Made by a program: the position numbers and the translations under genes. Shown here piece after piece: positions 31,493-40,103 of a stretch of DNA of 64,000 bases. The notes below the pieces were generated by a model that ran no database searches, was not told the DNA's origin, and saw only the letters and a list, made by a program, of their open reading frames with translations. This DNA is from Collinsella sp. OM04-5 (GTDB taxonomy: Bacteria > Actinomycetota > Coriobacteriia > Coriobacteriales > Coriobacteriaceae). The stretch covers positions 137,955 to 201,954 of the forward strand of contig NZ_QSUU01000003.1 of NCBI RefSeq assembly GCF_003439125.1. The letters run 5' to 3'. The first letter of the stretch is position 1. The number at the start of each line of letters is the position of its first letter.

Positions 31493-34207
31493 CTACTTCT
31501 TTTTCTTGGGCATCGAGACTTTGATGCCTTGGGCGGACTTGGTTACGCGAGAGCGCTTGGCTCCGCTACCCTTCTTTTTCTTGGGCTGGGCCTGGGCCAC
31601 GCCCTCGAGTGCGCGGGCCTCGGCCTCGCGAGCGGTGCGATCTTCGCGGCGCTGCGCCATGTCGGCGGCGACGCGCTTGGCAAAACGCTCGGCCGTCGAA
31701 CCCGTCGAGCTCACCTTGCCGCCACCGCGACCCAGGTGGACGCGCACACCGCGGCCAAAACCAGTTGCGGCATGACGACGACGCGGCTTGAGCGAATCCA
31801 TCATCGTGGCGAGCTTAAAGAACACCGAGCAGGTAAAGACCACGATGACAGCCAAGATTACCATCTGGCCCATCGACAGGTTGGCAATAGACAGCAGCTC
31901 CGGAAATCCGATAACGCCCACCAGGATGCCGGCGACTACAAACACAAAGAGCACCACACGTAAGGGCGTGAGAGGCTGCGAGATGCGCCAGATCAGGCTG
32001 ACGCTCGCCGCGCACGACGTAAGCAGACACATCGTAGACAGCGTGAGCTGGCTAAAGCCAAACACGCGCGCCACAAAGATATCGAGCGCCGCAGCCAAAA
32101 TGACCGCAATCGACGCCGGCAGTGCCCGCTTGAGCACGTTCGTCAAAAACGACCCCTTCACGCGAGCATTGTTGGGCTCCAGGCCCAACACAAAGCCCGG
32201 CGCGCCAATACAGAAGAAGTTAATGAGCGTCATCTGGATGGGCTCGAAGGGGTACGGCGGCAGCGCGATGCACAGCGCCGCCAGGCCCATCGAGAACAGC
32301 GTCTTGGTCAGGAACAGCGAGGCCGACCGCTGCAGGTTGTTGATGGAGCGACGGCCCTCGGCCACCACGGCGGGCATCGAGGCAAAGTCGTTGTCGACGA
32401 GTACGATCTCGGCCACGTTACGCGCGGCATCGGAGCCAGCCGCCATGGCGACGGAGCAGTCGGCCTCCTTGAGCGCCAGCACGTCGTTGACGCCGTCGCC
32501 CGTCATGGCCACGGTGTGCTGGCGGCGCTTGAGCGCCTGCACGAGCTCGCGCTTCTGCTGCGGGGTCACACGACCAAAGACATGGTAGCGGTCCACTGCG
32601 GCATCGAGCTTTGCCGGCGTATCGAGCGTCGTGGCGTCCACATAAGCGTCCGCCCCCGGCACGCCCACCACGCGCGCGATCGACGACACCGTACGCGGGT
32701 CGTCACCACTGATCACGTTGAGGGTCACGCCCTGCTCGTTAAAGTAGCCGATGGTCTCGGCCGCCGAGGTACGAATCTCGTCGCGGATGGTCACAAAGCC
32801 CACGGGCTCGGCCTCGCCCACCATATCGCCATCGGGCGTAAAGCCGTCCACGCGCGCCACCACGAGCACGCGGCAGGTATCGGCAAGCTCGGCGACACGG
32901 TTCTCGACCTGCGAAAACGCACGCTCCGAAAGCACAAACTGCGCAGCGCCCATCACATAGGAGCCCTGCGCAAACGAAGCGCCACTCCACTTTTTGGAGG
33001 ACGAGAACGGAATGACCGACAGCGGCTCAGACACCTCGACCGGGCGATCGGCGTAATAGTTGAGCAGCGCCTGGCAGGTCTCGTTGGCATCGGCCGAAGT
33101 CGCACGCGCCACGTTAGCCAGCGCAAAATCGAGCACCGTGGTATCGACGGGGACGGCGGCGTCGCTCTCCCCCGCACCCATACCCTCGACCGGCAGCGGA
33201 TACGTGCCCTCGACCTCCATGCGACCCGACGTGATGGTGCCCGTCTTGTCCAGGCACAGCACGTCGACGCGCGCGAGCGTCTCGATGCAGTAGAGCTGCT
33301 GCGCCAGCACCTTGCGGCGGGCCAGGCGCACCGTGGCGATGGCGAGCACCGACGAGGTCAGCAGCACCAGGCCTTGCGGGATCATGCCCAGCAGGGCGCC
33401 CACCGTGGACAGCAGCGCCGACGAGGGCACGCGGCCGGCCAGCAGCTCGGAGAAGCACCACGAAAGCGCGCTATCGCCCGGGGTTCCCGCGGCATCCCAC
33501 AGCTCGCTCACACTCGAGGAAAACAACGCCAAACCGAGCGGGATCATGATGATGCTCGCAAACCGCACGATGGCGTTAAGCGCGTTCATGATCTCGGAAT
33601 TGACCTTTTTGACGTACTTGGCCTCGTTATTAATTTTGGCTACGTAGTTGTCGGCGCCGACATGGATCACGCGGGCGCGCAGCAGGCCCGAGTCGATAAA
33701 GCTGCCGCTCATGAGCTCGGAACCGGGCTGTTTCTTAATAAGATCGCTCTCGCCCGTCAGCAGGCTCTCATTCACGAGCGCCTCGCCCGAAACCACCACG
33801 GCGTCAGCGGGGATCTGGTCGCCGCGCCCCAAGCGGATGATGTCATCGAGCACGATCTGGTCCAGGTCGAGCTCCACCTCGGCGCCGTCGCGCACCGCGA
33901 TGGCCTTCTTGGAGGTCAGCAGTGTGAGCTTATCGACCATCTTCTTGGAACGCATGGATTGAATGACGCCAATAGCAGTATTGAGGAACACCACGAACAG
34001 GAACGTCAGATTCTTAAACGAACCGGTCAAAATGACCAGGAACGCCAAGATCACGTTGATCAAATTGAACAGCGTGCAGAGGTTCTCGATGATGAGCTCT
34101 TTGACCGACTTGGTCTTGAGCTCCATGTTGCGGTTGATCTTACCGGCGGCGATGCGCTCCTCGACCTCGGCGGTCGAGAGTCCGCGCTCGATATCCGTTG
34201 CTGCCAT
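31493..34207 (-). CDS. Cation-transporting P-type ATPase (CtpE-like)
   Basis: ATP-driven cation pump. The protein has the actuator motif LLTGESD, the phosphorylation motif DKTGT (about 320-324), the hinge MTGDGVNDVLALKEAD, and the membrane segment 4 motif IPQGLVLLTSS. The last resembles the PEGL motif of mycobacterial CtpE, a calcium-uptake ATPase, and differs from metal-type CPC pumps, so calcium or another light cation is likely. The final 98 residues form a strongly basic tail with repeated Lys/Arg clusters (PKKKKGSGAKRSR, ending MPKKKK). An ATG at 34207 gives 904 residues; a GTG at 34222 is an alternative. The gene follows a tRNA-Arg. Confidence 0.85.
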   Translation of the reverse strand: MAATDIERGLSTAEVEERIAAGKINRNMELKTKSVKELIIENLCTLFNLINVILAFLVILTGSFKNLTFLFVVFLNTAIGVIQSMRSKKMVDKLTLLTSKKAIAVRDGAEVELDLDQIVLDDIIRLGRGDQIPADAVVVSGEALVNESLLTGESDLIKKQPGSELMSGSFIDSGLLRARVIHVGADNYVAKINNEAKYVKKVNSEIMNALNAIVRFASIIMIPLGLALFSSSVSELWDAAGTPGDSALSWCFSELLAGRVPSSALLSTVGALLGMIPQGLVLLTSSVLAIATVRLARRKVLAQQLYCIETLARVDVLCLDKTGTITSGRMEVEGTYPLPVEGMGAGESDAAVPVDTTVLDFALANVARATSADANETCQALLNYYADRPVEVSEPLSVIPFSSSKKWSGASFAQGSYVMGAAQFVLSERAFSQVENRVAELADTCRVLVVARVDGFTPDGDMVGEAEPVGFVTIRDEIRTSAAETIGYFNEQGVTLNVISGDDPRTVSSIARVVGVPGADAYVDATTLDTPAKLDAAVDRYHVFGRVTPQQKRELVQALKRRQHTVAMTGDGVNDVLALKEADCSVAMAAGSDAARNVAEIVLVDNDFASMPAVVAEGRRSINNLQRSASLFLTKTLFSMGLAALCIALPPYPFEPIQMTLINFFCIGAPGFVLGLEPNNARVKGSFLTNVLKRALPASIAVILAAALDIFVARVFGFSQLTLSTMCLLTSCAASVSLIWRISQPLTPLRVVLFVFVVAGILVGVIGFPELLSIANLSMGQMVILAVIVVFTCSVFFKLATMMDSLKPRRRHAATGFGRGVRVHLGRGGGKVSSTGSTAERFAKRVAADMAQRREDRTAREAEARALEGVAQAQPKKKKGSGAKRSRVTKSAQGIKVSMPKKKK

Positions 34208-34237
34208 ACCACATCCCATCACGTCGCGTCGGTATAA

Positions 34238-34272
34238 GAAAAACCGCCCGGACCATGCGAGGTTCGGACGGC
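34238..34272 (-). terminator. Terminator after tRNA-Arg(CCG)
   Basis: On the minus strand CCGTCCG folds with CGGGCGG (one G-U) and is followed by TTTTTCTTA. It lies between the tRNA 3' end and the P-type ATPase gene. Confidence 0.75.
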
Positions 34273-34283
34273 CTTACGTTCGA

Positions 34284-34360
34284 TGGTGCCCCATGTTGGA
34301 TTCGAACCAACGGCCTTCTGCTCCGGAGGCAGACGCTCTAATCCCCTGAGCTAATAGGGC
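34284..34360 (-). tRNA. tRNA-Arg (anticodon CCG)
   Basis: The 77-nt cloverleaf reads on the minus strand. The acceptor GCCCTAT pairs with ATGGGGC, the D-arm is GCTC...GAGC, and the anticodon stem TCTGC/GCAGA encloses loop CTCCGGA, giving anticodon CCG. The T-arm contains GGTTCGAATCC, and the CCA end is encoded. Confidence 0.93.
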
Positions 34361-34371
34361 CAACGTTTGGC

Positions 34372-34401
34372 ATTATACCCAAGTGCACCACGGGCTATCA
34401 A
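34372..34401 (-). promoter_or_regulatory. Promoter of tRNA-Arg(CCG)
   Basis: On the minus strand TTGATA (34401-34396) and TATAAT (34377-34372) are 18 nt apart, ending 11 nt before the tRNA 5' end. This is close to consensus. Confidence 0.8.
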
Positions 34402-34480
34402 AATAAAAGAAAAAGCTTTGCAATTCCGAGGAAGACGCGGCACAACGGCTCACTTTAGAAGGCAAAAGCGAATCAGATAG

Positions 34481-34486
34481 TATAAA
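34481..34486 (+). promoter_or_regulatory. Candidate -10 box of the aro operon
   Basis: TATAAA at 34481-34486 (or TAGTAT at 34478-34483, with TTTAGA 18 nt upstream as a weak -35) would start transcription close to 34492. That is just before a short leader frame and a terminator hairpin. Confidence 0.4.
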
Positions 34487-34491
34487 CTCTC

Positions 34492-34554
34492 ATGCACCAT
34501 ATATACACGGCTCGCGATGCGGGCCGTTTTTGCAAGGACTATCCATCGAGGTGA
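34492..34554 (+). CDS. Putative 20-codon aro leader peptide
   Basis: The frame reads MHHIYTARDAGRFCKDYPSR and stops at TGA 34552-34554, within the ribosome-site region of aroF. It contains two Tyr and one Phe codon. The first Tyr codon (34504-34506) lies immediately before the terminator stem. The ATG would be at or next to the transcription start, so translation would be leaderless. It could be a chance open frame. Confidence 0.35.
   Translation: MHHIYTARDAGRFCKDYPSR
34507..34531 (+). terminator. Terminator hairpin in the aroF leader (possible attenuator)
   Basis: CGGCTCGC (34508-34515), loop GAT, GCGGGCCG (34519-34526), extended by A-U, then TTTTT. It faces rightward. No rightward gene lies upstream for 20 kb, so it can only act on the aro operon's own leader. 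Confidence 0.65.
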
Positions 34555-34564
34555 GAGGCACACC

Positions 34565-35587
34565 ATGATTGCAATTTTAAAGCAGAGCGCCAGCGACGAG
34601 GCCGTCAGCCACATCGTCAGCTGGATCGAGAAAAAGGGACTCAAGACCGACGTCTCGCGCGGCGAGAACGAGACCATCATCGGCCTGGTGGGCGACACGA
34701 CCAAGATCGACCCGTTCCTGCTCGAGTCCATGGACGTCGTCGAGCGTGTGCAGCGCGTCTCCGAGCCGTTCAAGCGCGCCAACCGCAAGTTCCACCCCGA
34801 GGACTCCGTCATCGACTGCGGCTACGGCGTACATGTAGGCGGCGACCAGTTCCAGGTCATCGCCGGCCCGTGCTCCGTCGAGGGCGAGAACCTCATCCGC
34901 ATCGCCCGCCGCGTGAAGGCCGCCGGCGCCACGATGCTGCGCGGCGGCGCCTACAAGCCCCGCACGTCCCCGTACGCCTACCAGGGCATGGGCCCCGCTG
35001 GCCTGGACCTGCTGTGCGAGGCATCCGCCGAGCTCGGCATGCCGATCGTCACCGAGATCATGGACCCGCGCGACGTGCAGGTCTTCCTGGACAAGAAGAT
35101 CGACGTCATGCAGATTGGCGCCCGCAACGCCCAGAACTTCCCTCTGCTCAAAGAGGTCGGCAAGACCAAGACCCCGGTCCTGCTCAAGCGCGGCATGTCC
35201 GGCACGATCGATGAGCTGCTCATGGCCGCCGAGTACATCATGAGCGAGGGCAACGACAACGTCATCCTGTGCGAGCGCGGCATCCGCACCTTCGAGACCC
35301 GCACTCGCAACACATTCGACCTCAACGCCGTGCCGGTGCTGCACCACCTGTCGCACCTGCCCGTCGTCGCCGACCCCAGCCACGCCACCGGCTACACCCG
35401 CTACGTTGAGCCCATGGCGCTTGCCGCGACCGCCTGCGGCGCCAACGGCCTGGAGATCGAGGTCCACGACGAGCCGAGCCGCGCCTGGTCCGACGGCGCC
35501 CAGGCCCTCACCCCCGATCAGTTCGACGACACCATGCGCCGCATCCGAGCCATCCGCGAGGTCGTCTGCCAAGAGACCATGGAGTAG
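34565..35587 (+). CDS. aroF: 3-deoxy-7-phosphoheptulonate (DAHP) synthase
   Basis: First step of the shikimate pathway, condensing phosphoenolpyruvate and erythrose 4-phosphate. The 340-residue protein has an N-terminal ferredoxin-like/ACT-type regulatory domain (about 1-70) and the KDSA-type barrel with AGPCSVE, LRGGAYKPRTSPYAYQG and DPSHATGYTRYVEPMA, as in the type I-beta DAHP synthases. The ATG at 34565 follows GAGAGG. Earlier in-frame ATG at 34517 falls inside the leader hairpin region and is rejected. It is first in the eight-gene aro operon. Confidence 0.95.
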   Translation: MIAILKQSASDEAVSHIVSWIEKKGLKTDVSRGENETIIGLVGDTTKIDPFLLESMDVVERVQRVSEPFKRANRKFHPEDSVIDCGYGVHVGGDQFQVIAGPCSVEGENLIRIARRVKAAGATMLRGGAYKPRTSPYAYQGMGPAGLDLLCEASAELGMPIVTEIMDPRDVQVFLDKKIDVMQIGARNAQNFPLLKEVGKTKTPVLLKRGMSGTIDELLMAAEYIMSEGNDNVILCERGIRTFETRTRNTFDLNAVPVLHHLSHLPVVADPSHATGYTRYVEPMALAATACGANGLEIEVHDEPSRAWSDGAQALTPDQFDDTMRRIRAIREVVCQETME

Positions 35588-35590
35588 CCC

Positions 35591-36505
35591 ATGGGTACAG
35601 TGAGAAACGCGCGCGTTAACCAGGGCGGCCCCAAGTGCGCCGGCATCGTCGGCCTTGGCCTCATCGGCGGCAGCTTTGCCCGCGGCTATGCGCAGGCGGG
35701 CGTCCGCGTGCTGGCCTGGGATCCCGATGACGATGTCATGACGGCCGCCAGCATGGGCACTGTCGCCGGCGAGCTCAACGACGAGACGCTCGGCGAATGC
35801 GACATCATCGTCCTGGCTTGCTACCCCGAAGCCTGCATCGAGTGGCTCGAGGCACACGCCCAGGCACTCGCCGACGCCACCGATACCGAGGCCATCATGG
35901 GCCCCGTGGTAATTGACACGGTGGGCGTCAAGGGTATCGTGTGCGAGCGCGCCTTTGAGCTTGCCCGCGAGCACGGCTTTTACTTTGTGGGCGCGCACCC
36001 CATGGCGGGCACGCAGTACTCGGGCTATGCACACTCCCGCGCCGACCTGTTCCAGGGCGCCCCGCTGGTGCTCGTACCGCCCGCGGTGGACGATGCGCTC
36101 AAGCTGGAGCTTTTGGGCCAGGTGCGCGAGATGGTGCGCCCCTTGGGCTTTGGCAAGTTCAGCGTGACCAGCGCCGCCGAGCACGACCGTGTCATCGCCT
36201 TCACGAGCCAGCTTGCGCACGTGGTATCCAACGCCTACGTCAAAAGCCCCACTGCCCAGGTCCACCACGGCTTTTCGGCCGGTAGCTACCGCGATCTCAC
36301 CCGCGTGGCGCACCTCAACCCGCAAATGTGGTCCGAGCTCATGATCGACGACGCCGACGCGCTCGCCTTCGAGATCGACCATCTGATCGAATCGCTTGGC
36401 GCCTACAGCCGCGCGCTCAAGGACCGCGACCAGCGCTATCTAGAGAATCTCCTTGCCGAGGGCGACCGCATTAAGCGCGCACTCGACGACGAGGCCTCCC
36501 ACTAG
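35591..36505 (+). CDS. tyrA: Prephenate dehydrogenase
   Basis: Oxidatively decarboxylates prephenate to 4-hydroxyphenylpyruvate for tyrosine. The 304-residue protein starts with an NAD-binding motif, GLGLIGGSFARGYAQAG, and has the GAHPMAGTQYSGYAHS block with the catalytic His, followed by the helical dimer domain. It begins 3 nt after the aroF stop. Confidence 0.93.
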   Translation: MGTVRNARVNQGGPKCAGIVGLGLIGGSFARGYAQAGVRVLAWDPDDDVMTAASMGTVAGELNDETLGECDIIVLACYPEACIEWLEAHAQALADATDTEAIMGPVVIDTVGVKGIVCERAFELAREHGFYFVGAHPMAGTQYSGYAHSRADLFQGAPLVLVPPAVDDALKLELLGQVREMVRPLGFGKFSVTSAAEHDRVIAFTSQLAHVVSNAYVKSPTAQVHHGFSAGSYRDLTRVAHLNPQMWSELMIDDADALAFEIDHLIESLGAYSRALKDRDQRYLENLLAEGDRIKRALDDEASH

Positions 36506-36541
36506 ACAACCCATCACGCCAGGTCGAAAGGACCGAAGCTT

Positions 36542-37648
36542 ATGGCGATTACCATCGATATCGACACTGCACGCCCCTACCAGGTGCATGTTGGCACGTT
36601 TTTGCTGGAGCAGGCGGGGCCGCTCGTGCGCGCCACCGCCGGCGGCACCAAGGCCGTCATCGTGACGGACACCAACGTGGGCCCGCTCTACCAGATGCCC
36701 GTTAAGCAGAGCCTGGAGGCGTCAGGCTACGAGGTGAGCATCTGCACCTTCGAGGCCGGCGAGGCCCATAAGCGCGCCGAGACCTACGTTGCCATTTTGG
36801 AGTTTGTGGCCGAGCACGAGCTTTCGCGCTCCGACGTGATCGTGGCACTCGGCGGCGGCGTCGTGGGCGACGTGGCGGGCTTTGTGGCCGCCACCTACAT
36901 GCGCGGCTGCAAGTTTGTGCAGATCCCCACGAGCCTGCTCGCCATGGTGGATTCGTCGGTGGGCGGCAAGACCGCCATAGACCTGGCTGCCGGCAAGAAC
37001 CTGGCCGGCGCCTTTTGGCAGCCGAGCGTGGTTATTGCCGACGTGGGGTGCCTGGCCACCCTCACGCCCGAGCAGTTCGCCGACGGCTGCGGCGAGGTCG
37101 TCAAGCACGCCGTGATCGCCGACCCGGAGCTTTTCGCCGAGCTGGAGAAGACCCCGCTCACGCTGGAGCTGCTCAACCGCGATGTGGCCCGCGTAGCGCT
37201 TATCATCGCCCGCAATATCGACATCAAGCGCGCCGTGGTCGTCGCCGACGAGCGCGAAACCAACCAGCGCAAGCTCCTCAACTTTGGACACAGCGCCGGA
37301 CACGCCGTCGAGGCCTGCGAGCACTTTGAGCTCGGACACGGCAACTGTGTGTCGATCGGCATGGGCATCATCACGCGCGCCGCGGCCCTGCACGGCGTTT
37401 GCGATGCCGCACTGCCCGGTCGTATTGAGGAACTCTGCGCCCGCCATGGCCTCAAGACCCGCTGCGACCTAGATGCCGATGCCGTCTTTGCCGAGGCGCT
37501 CCACGACAAGAAGCGCGCGGGCGACACCATCGACCTGGTGATTCCGCACGGCATTGGCCGCTGCAGCATCGACCGCACGCCACTTTCCACTTTCCACGAA
37601 CTCATTGCCGAGGGCCTCGGCCAGAAGGGAGACGCATCCGCATGCTAG
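36542..37648 (+). CDS. aroB: 3-dehydroquinate synthase
   Basis: Converts DAHP to 3-dehydroquinate with NAD and a divalent metal. The 368-residue protein shows LGGGVVGDVAGFVAATYMRG, the metal-binding DGCGEVVKHAVI and LNFGHSAGHAVEACEHFELGHG. Its stop overlaps the aroA start by 7 nt (37642-37648), so they are coupled. Confidence 0.95.
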   Translation: MAITIDIDTARPYQVHVGTFLLEQAGPLVRATAGGTKAVIVTDTNVGPLYQMPVKQSLEASGYEVSICTFEAGEAHKRAETYVAILEFVAEHELSRSDVIVALGGGVVGDVAGFVAATYMRGCKFVQIPTSLLAMVDSSVGGKTAIDLAAGKNLAGAFWQPSVVIADVGCLATLTPEQFADGCGEVVKHAVIADPELFAELEKTPLTLELLNRDVARVALIIARNIDIKRAVVVADERETNQRKLLNFGHSAGHAVEACEHFELGHGNCVSIGMGIITRAAALHGVCDAALPGRIEELCARHGLKTRCDLDADAVFAEALHDKKRAGDTIDLVIPHGIGRCSIDRTPLSTFHELIAEGLGQKGDASAC

Positions 37649-38961
37649 CCCGCATCACCCCGTCCCCGCTTAAGGGCACCGTTCCCGCCATCGCGTCCAA
37701 ATCGATGGCGCATCGCCTCATCATCTGCGCTGCGCTTGCCAACGGCGAGACGCACGTCACCTGCAACACCACCTGCGCCGACATCGAGGCCACGGTGCGC
37801 TGCCTTACGGCACTGGGTGCTCGCATCGAGACCGTCGAGGACGGCTTCCAGGTCCACCCCACCATGAAGAGTGTTGAGTTTGGCCTGCTCAAGGCCCTTG
37901 CCGGCGGCACGCTTGACTGCGGTGAAAGTGGCTCCACGCTGCGCTTTATGCTGCCTGTCGCCTGCGCGCTGGGTGCGGATGCCACCTTCGTAGGCCAGGG
38001 CCGCCTGGGCGCCCGCCCGCTCTCCCCGCTCTCGGACGAGATCATCGCCGCCGGCTGCGACCTACAGGGTCTGGGCGGTTTTCCGCTCAAGACGAGCGGC
38101 CGCATGCGCCCGGGCACCTTTGTGCTTCCGGGCAACGTGAGCTCGCAGTACATCTCGGGCCTGCTGCTGGCAGCCCCGCTGCTGGCCCAGCCCTCCTGCG
38201 TGCAGGTAACCGGCCTCATCGAGAGCCGCCCCTACATCAACCTGACGATACAGGCCATGAAGGCCTTTGGCGTCGAGGTCAACGTCGAGCGCATTCCGGC
38301 CAAGGACGGCCAGCCCGAGGTCACGAACTTCCGCGTGAGCAGTGGCTCGTACCGCACGCCCGGCAGCGTGGCCGTCGAGGGCGACTGGTCCAACGCCGCC
38401 TTTTGGCTGTGCGCCGGCGCCATCGGTACCGACCCAATCACCGTCGAGGGCGTGTCGCTAAGCTCCGCACAGGGCGACCGTAACGTGCTTGCCGCGCTTT
38501 CGCGCTTTGGCGCCCGCATCGTGCGCTCCACCAACGCCGCCACCGTGCAGTCCGACAAGCTCGCCGGCTTTGAGATGAGTGCCCACGACATTCCGGACCT
38601 GGTGCCCGTCATCTCGGCCGTGGCCTCGCTGGCACAGGGCCGCACCTTTATCCGCGATTGTGCCCGTCTGCGCATCAAGGAATCCGACCGCTTGGTCACC
38701 ACCACCCGCGAGCTCACCGCGCTGGGCGCGCAGGTGCGCATTGCCGGCGACGACCTCATCATCAAGGGCGTCGACGCCTTTACCGGCGGCGAGGTCGATT
38801 CGCACAACGACCATCGCATCGCCATGATGGCCGCTATCGCCGCGAGCCGCGCCACCGGCGAGGTCGTGATCCACGGTGCCGATGCCGTCAACAAGTCCTA
38901 TCCCGATTTCTTCGACCACTACCGCCTGCTGGGCGGCAAGGTCACACTCGAGGAGGAATAG
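37642..38961 (+). CDS. aroA: 3-phosphoshikimate 1-carboxyvinyltransferase (EPSP synthase)
   Basis: Joins shikimate 3-phosphate and phosphoenolpyruvate. The 439-residue protein has SKSMAHRLIICAALANG near the N-terminus, CGESGSTLRFMLPVA, VSSQYISGLLLAAPLL and the C-terminal RIKESDRLVTTTRELTALG. It overlaps aroB and is followed 1 nt later by aroC. Confidence 0.95.
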   Translation: MLARITPSPLKGTVPAIASKSMAHRLIICAALANGETHVTCNTTCADIEATVRCLTALGARIETVEDGFQVHPTMKSVEFGLLKALAGGTLDCGESGSTLRFMLPVACALGADATFVGQGRLGARPLSPLSDEIIAAGCDLQGLGGFPLKTSGRMRPGTFVLPGNVSSQYISGLLLAAPLLAQPSCVQVTGLIESRPYINLTIQAMKAFGVEVNVERIPAKDGQPEVTNFRVSSGSYRTPGSVAVEGDWSNAAFWLCAGAIGTDPITVEGVSLSSAQGDRNVLAALSRFGARIVRSTNAATVQSDKLAGFEMSAHDIPDLVPVISAVASLAQGRTFIRDCARLRIKESDRLVTTTRELTALGAQVRIAGDDLIIKGVDAFTGGEVDSHNDHRIAMMAAIAASRATGEVVIHGADAVNKSYPDFFDHYRLLGGKVTLEEE

Positions 38962-38962
38962 C

Positions 38963-40060
38963 ATGTCCTCGACCTTTGGCAACGTCTTGCACTTAAGCAT
39001 CTTCGGCCAGTCGCACTCCCCCGCCATCGGCTGCTCCCTCGATGGCATCCCGGCGGGCATCGCTGTTGACCAGGAGCGGCTGCAGGCCTTCCTTGACCGT
39101 CGTGCCCCCGGTCGCGACGAGACCGCGACCAAACGCCGCGAGGCCGACGCCGCCCACATCATCGCCGGTGTGGTCGATGGACATACCACGGGAGCACCCA
39201 TCGCCGCGATTATCGAGAACACCAACACGCGTTCAAAGGACTATTCCGAGCTGCGCCGCAAGCCCCGCCCCGGACACGCGGATTTTCCGGCGCGCGTGAA
39301 GTATCACAACATGCACGATGTCGCTGGTGGCGGGCATTTCTCCGGCCGCCTGACGGCACCCCTGTGTATCGCCGGCGGCATTGCGCTGCAGGCACTCGAG
39401 GCCCGCGGCATTAACGTGATGGCGCACGTCGCGCAGATCGGCGGCATCTCCGACCTGCCGATGGACGATATGGTCTATCGCGAGGCCGACCGCAAGGCGA
39501 TCCTAACGAACGATCTTCCTTGCATTGACGCCGCCACAGCCGGCCGCATGCGTGAGGAGATCCTAGCCGCGCGCGACGAACTCGACAGCATCGGCGGCAT
39601 CGTGGAGTGCGGCATTTACGGGCTTCCCGCAGGCATCGGCGACCCCATGTTCGACGGCATCGAGAACCGCATCGCGCAGATCGCGTTTGGCATTCCCGCC
39701 GTAAAGGGCGTGGAGTTTGGCATGGGCTTTGCCGTGGCCGCCATGCGCGGCAGCGAGAACAATGATCCGTATCGCATCGATGCCGAGACCGGCGAGATCG
39801 AGGTCGAGTCCAACAACGCCGGCGGCATCCTGGGCGGTATTTCGACCGGCGCGCCCGTCATGTGGCGCATGGCCGTAAAGCCGACGCCCTCCATTGGCCG
39901 CGAGCAGCAGACGGTGGACATGGACGCTATGGAAAATGCCGAGCTCTCGGTCCACGGCCGCCACGATCCCTGCATCGTCCCCCGAGCTGTCCCCGTAGCC
40001 GAGGCAGCCGCCGCCCTTGCCATCTGGGACGCCCTCCTCGAAGACGCCGCCCAGCGCTAA
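38963..40060 (+). CDS. aroC: Chorismate synthase
   Basis: FMN-dependent elimination of phosphate from EPSP to give chorismate. The ATG at 38963 follows AGGAGG, which overlaps the end of aroA. The 365-residue product begins SSTFGNVLHLSIFGQSHSP and contains RPGHADFPARVKYH, GGGHFSGRLTAPLCIAG and SNNAGGILGGISTGAPV. Confidence 0.95.
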   Translation: MSSTFGNVLHLSIFGQSHSPAIGCSLDGIPAGIAVDQERLQAFLDRRAPGRDETATKRREADAAHIIAGVVDGHTTGAPIAAIIENTNTRSKDYSELRRKPRPGHADFPARVKYHNMHDVAGGGHFSGRLTAPLCIAGGIALQALEARGINVMAHVAQIGGISDLPMDDMVYREADRKAILTNDLPCIDAATAGRMREEILAARDELDSIGGIVECGIYGLPAGIGDPMFDGIENRIAQIAFGIPAVKGVEFGMGFAVAAMRGSENNDPYRIDAETGEIEVESNNAGGILGGISTGAPVMWRMAVKPTPSIGREQQTVDMDAMENAELSVHGRHDPCIVPRAVPVAEAAAALAIWDALLEDAAQR

Positions 40061-40103
40061 CTACCCACCCCTCAACATCCCCCGACACGTGAAAGGGGTC
40101 TCC

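Noticed and set aside
34361..34564. A T-box riboswitch upstream of aroF.
   Set aside because: No T-box bulge sequence or specifier stem is visible and the leader before the terminator is only about 15 nt.
34577..36382. A 601-codon minus-strand frame with AGDGHA-like repeats.
   Set aside because: Shadow of aroF and tyrA; no ribosome site or domain.
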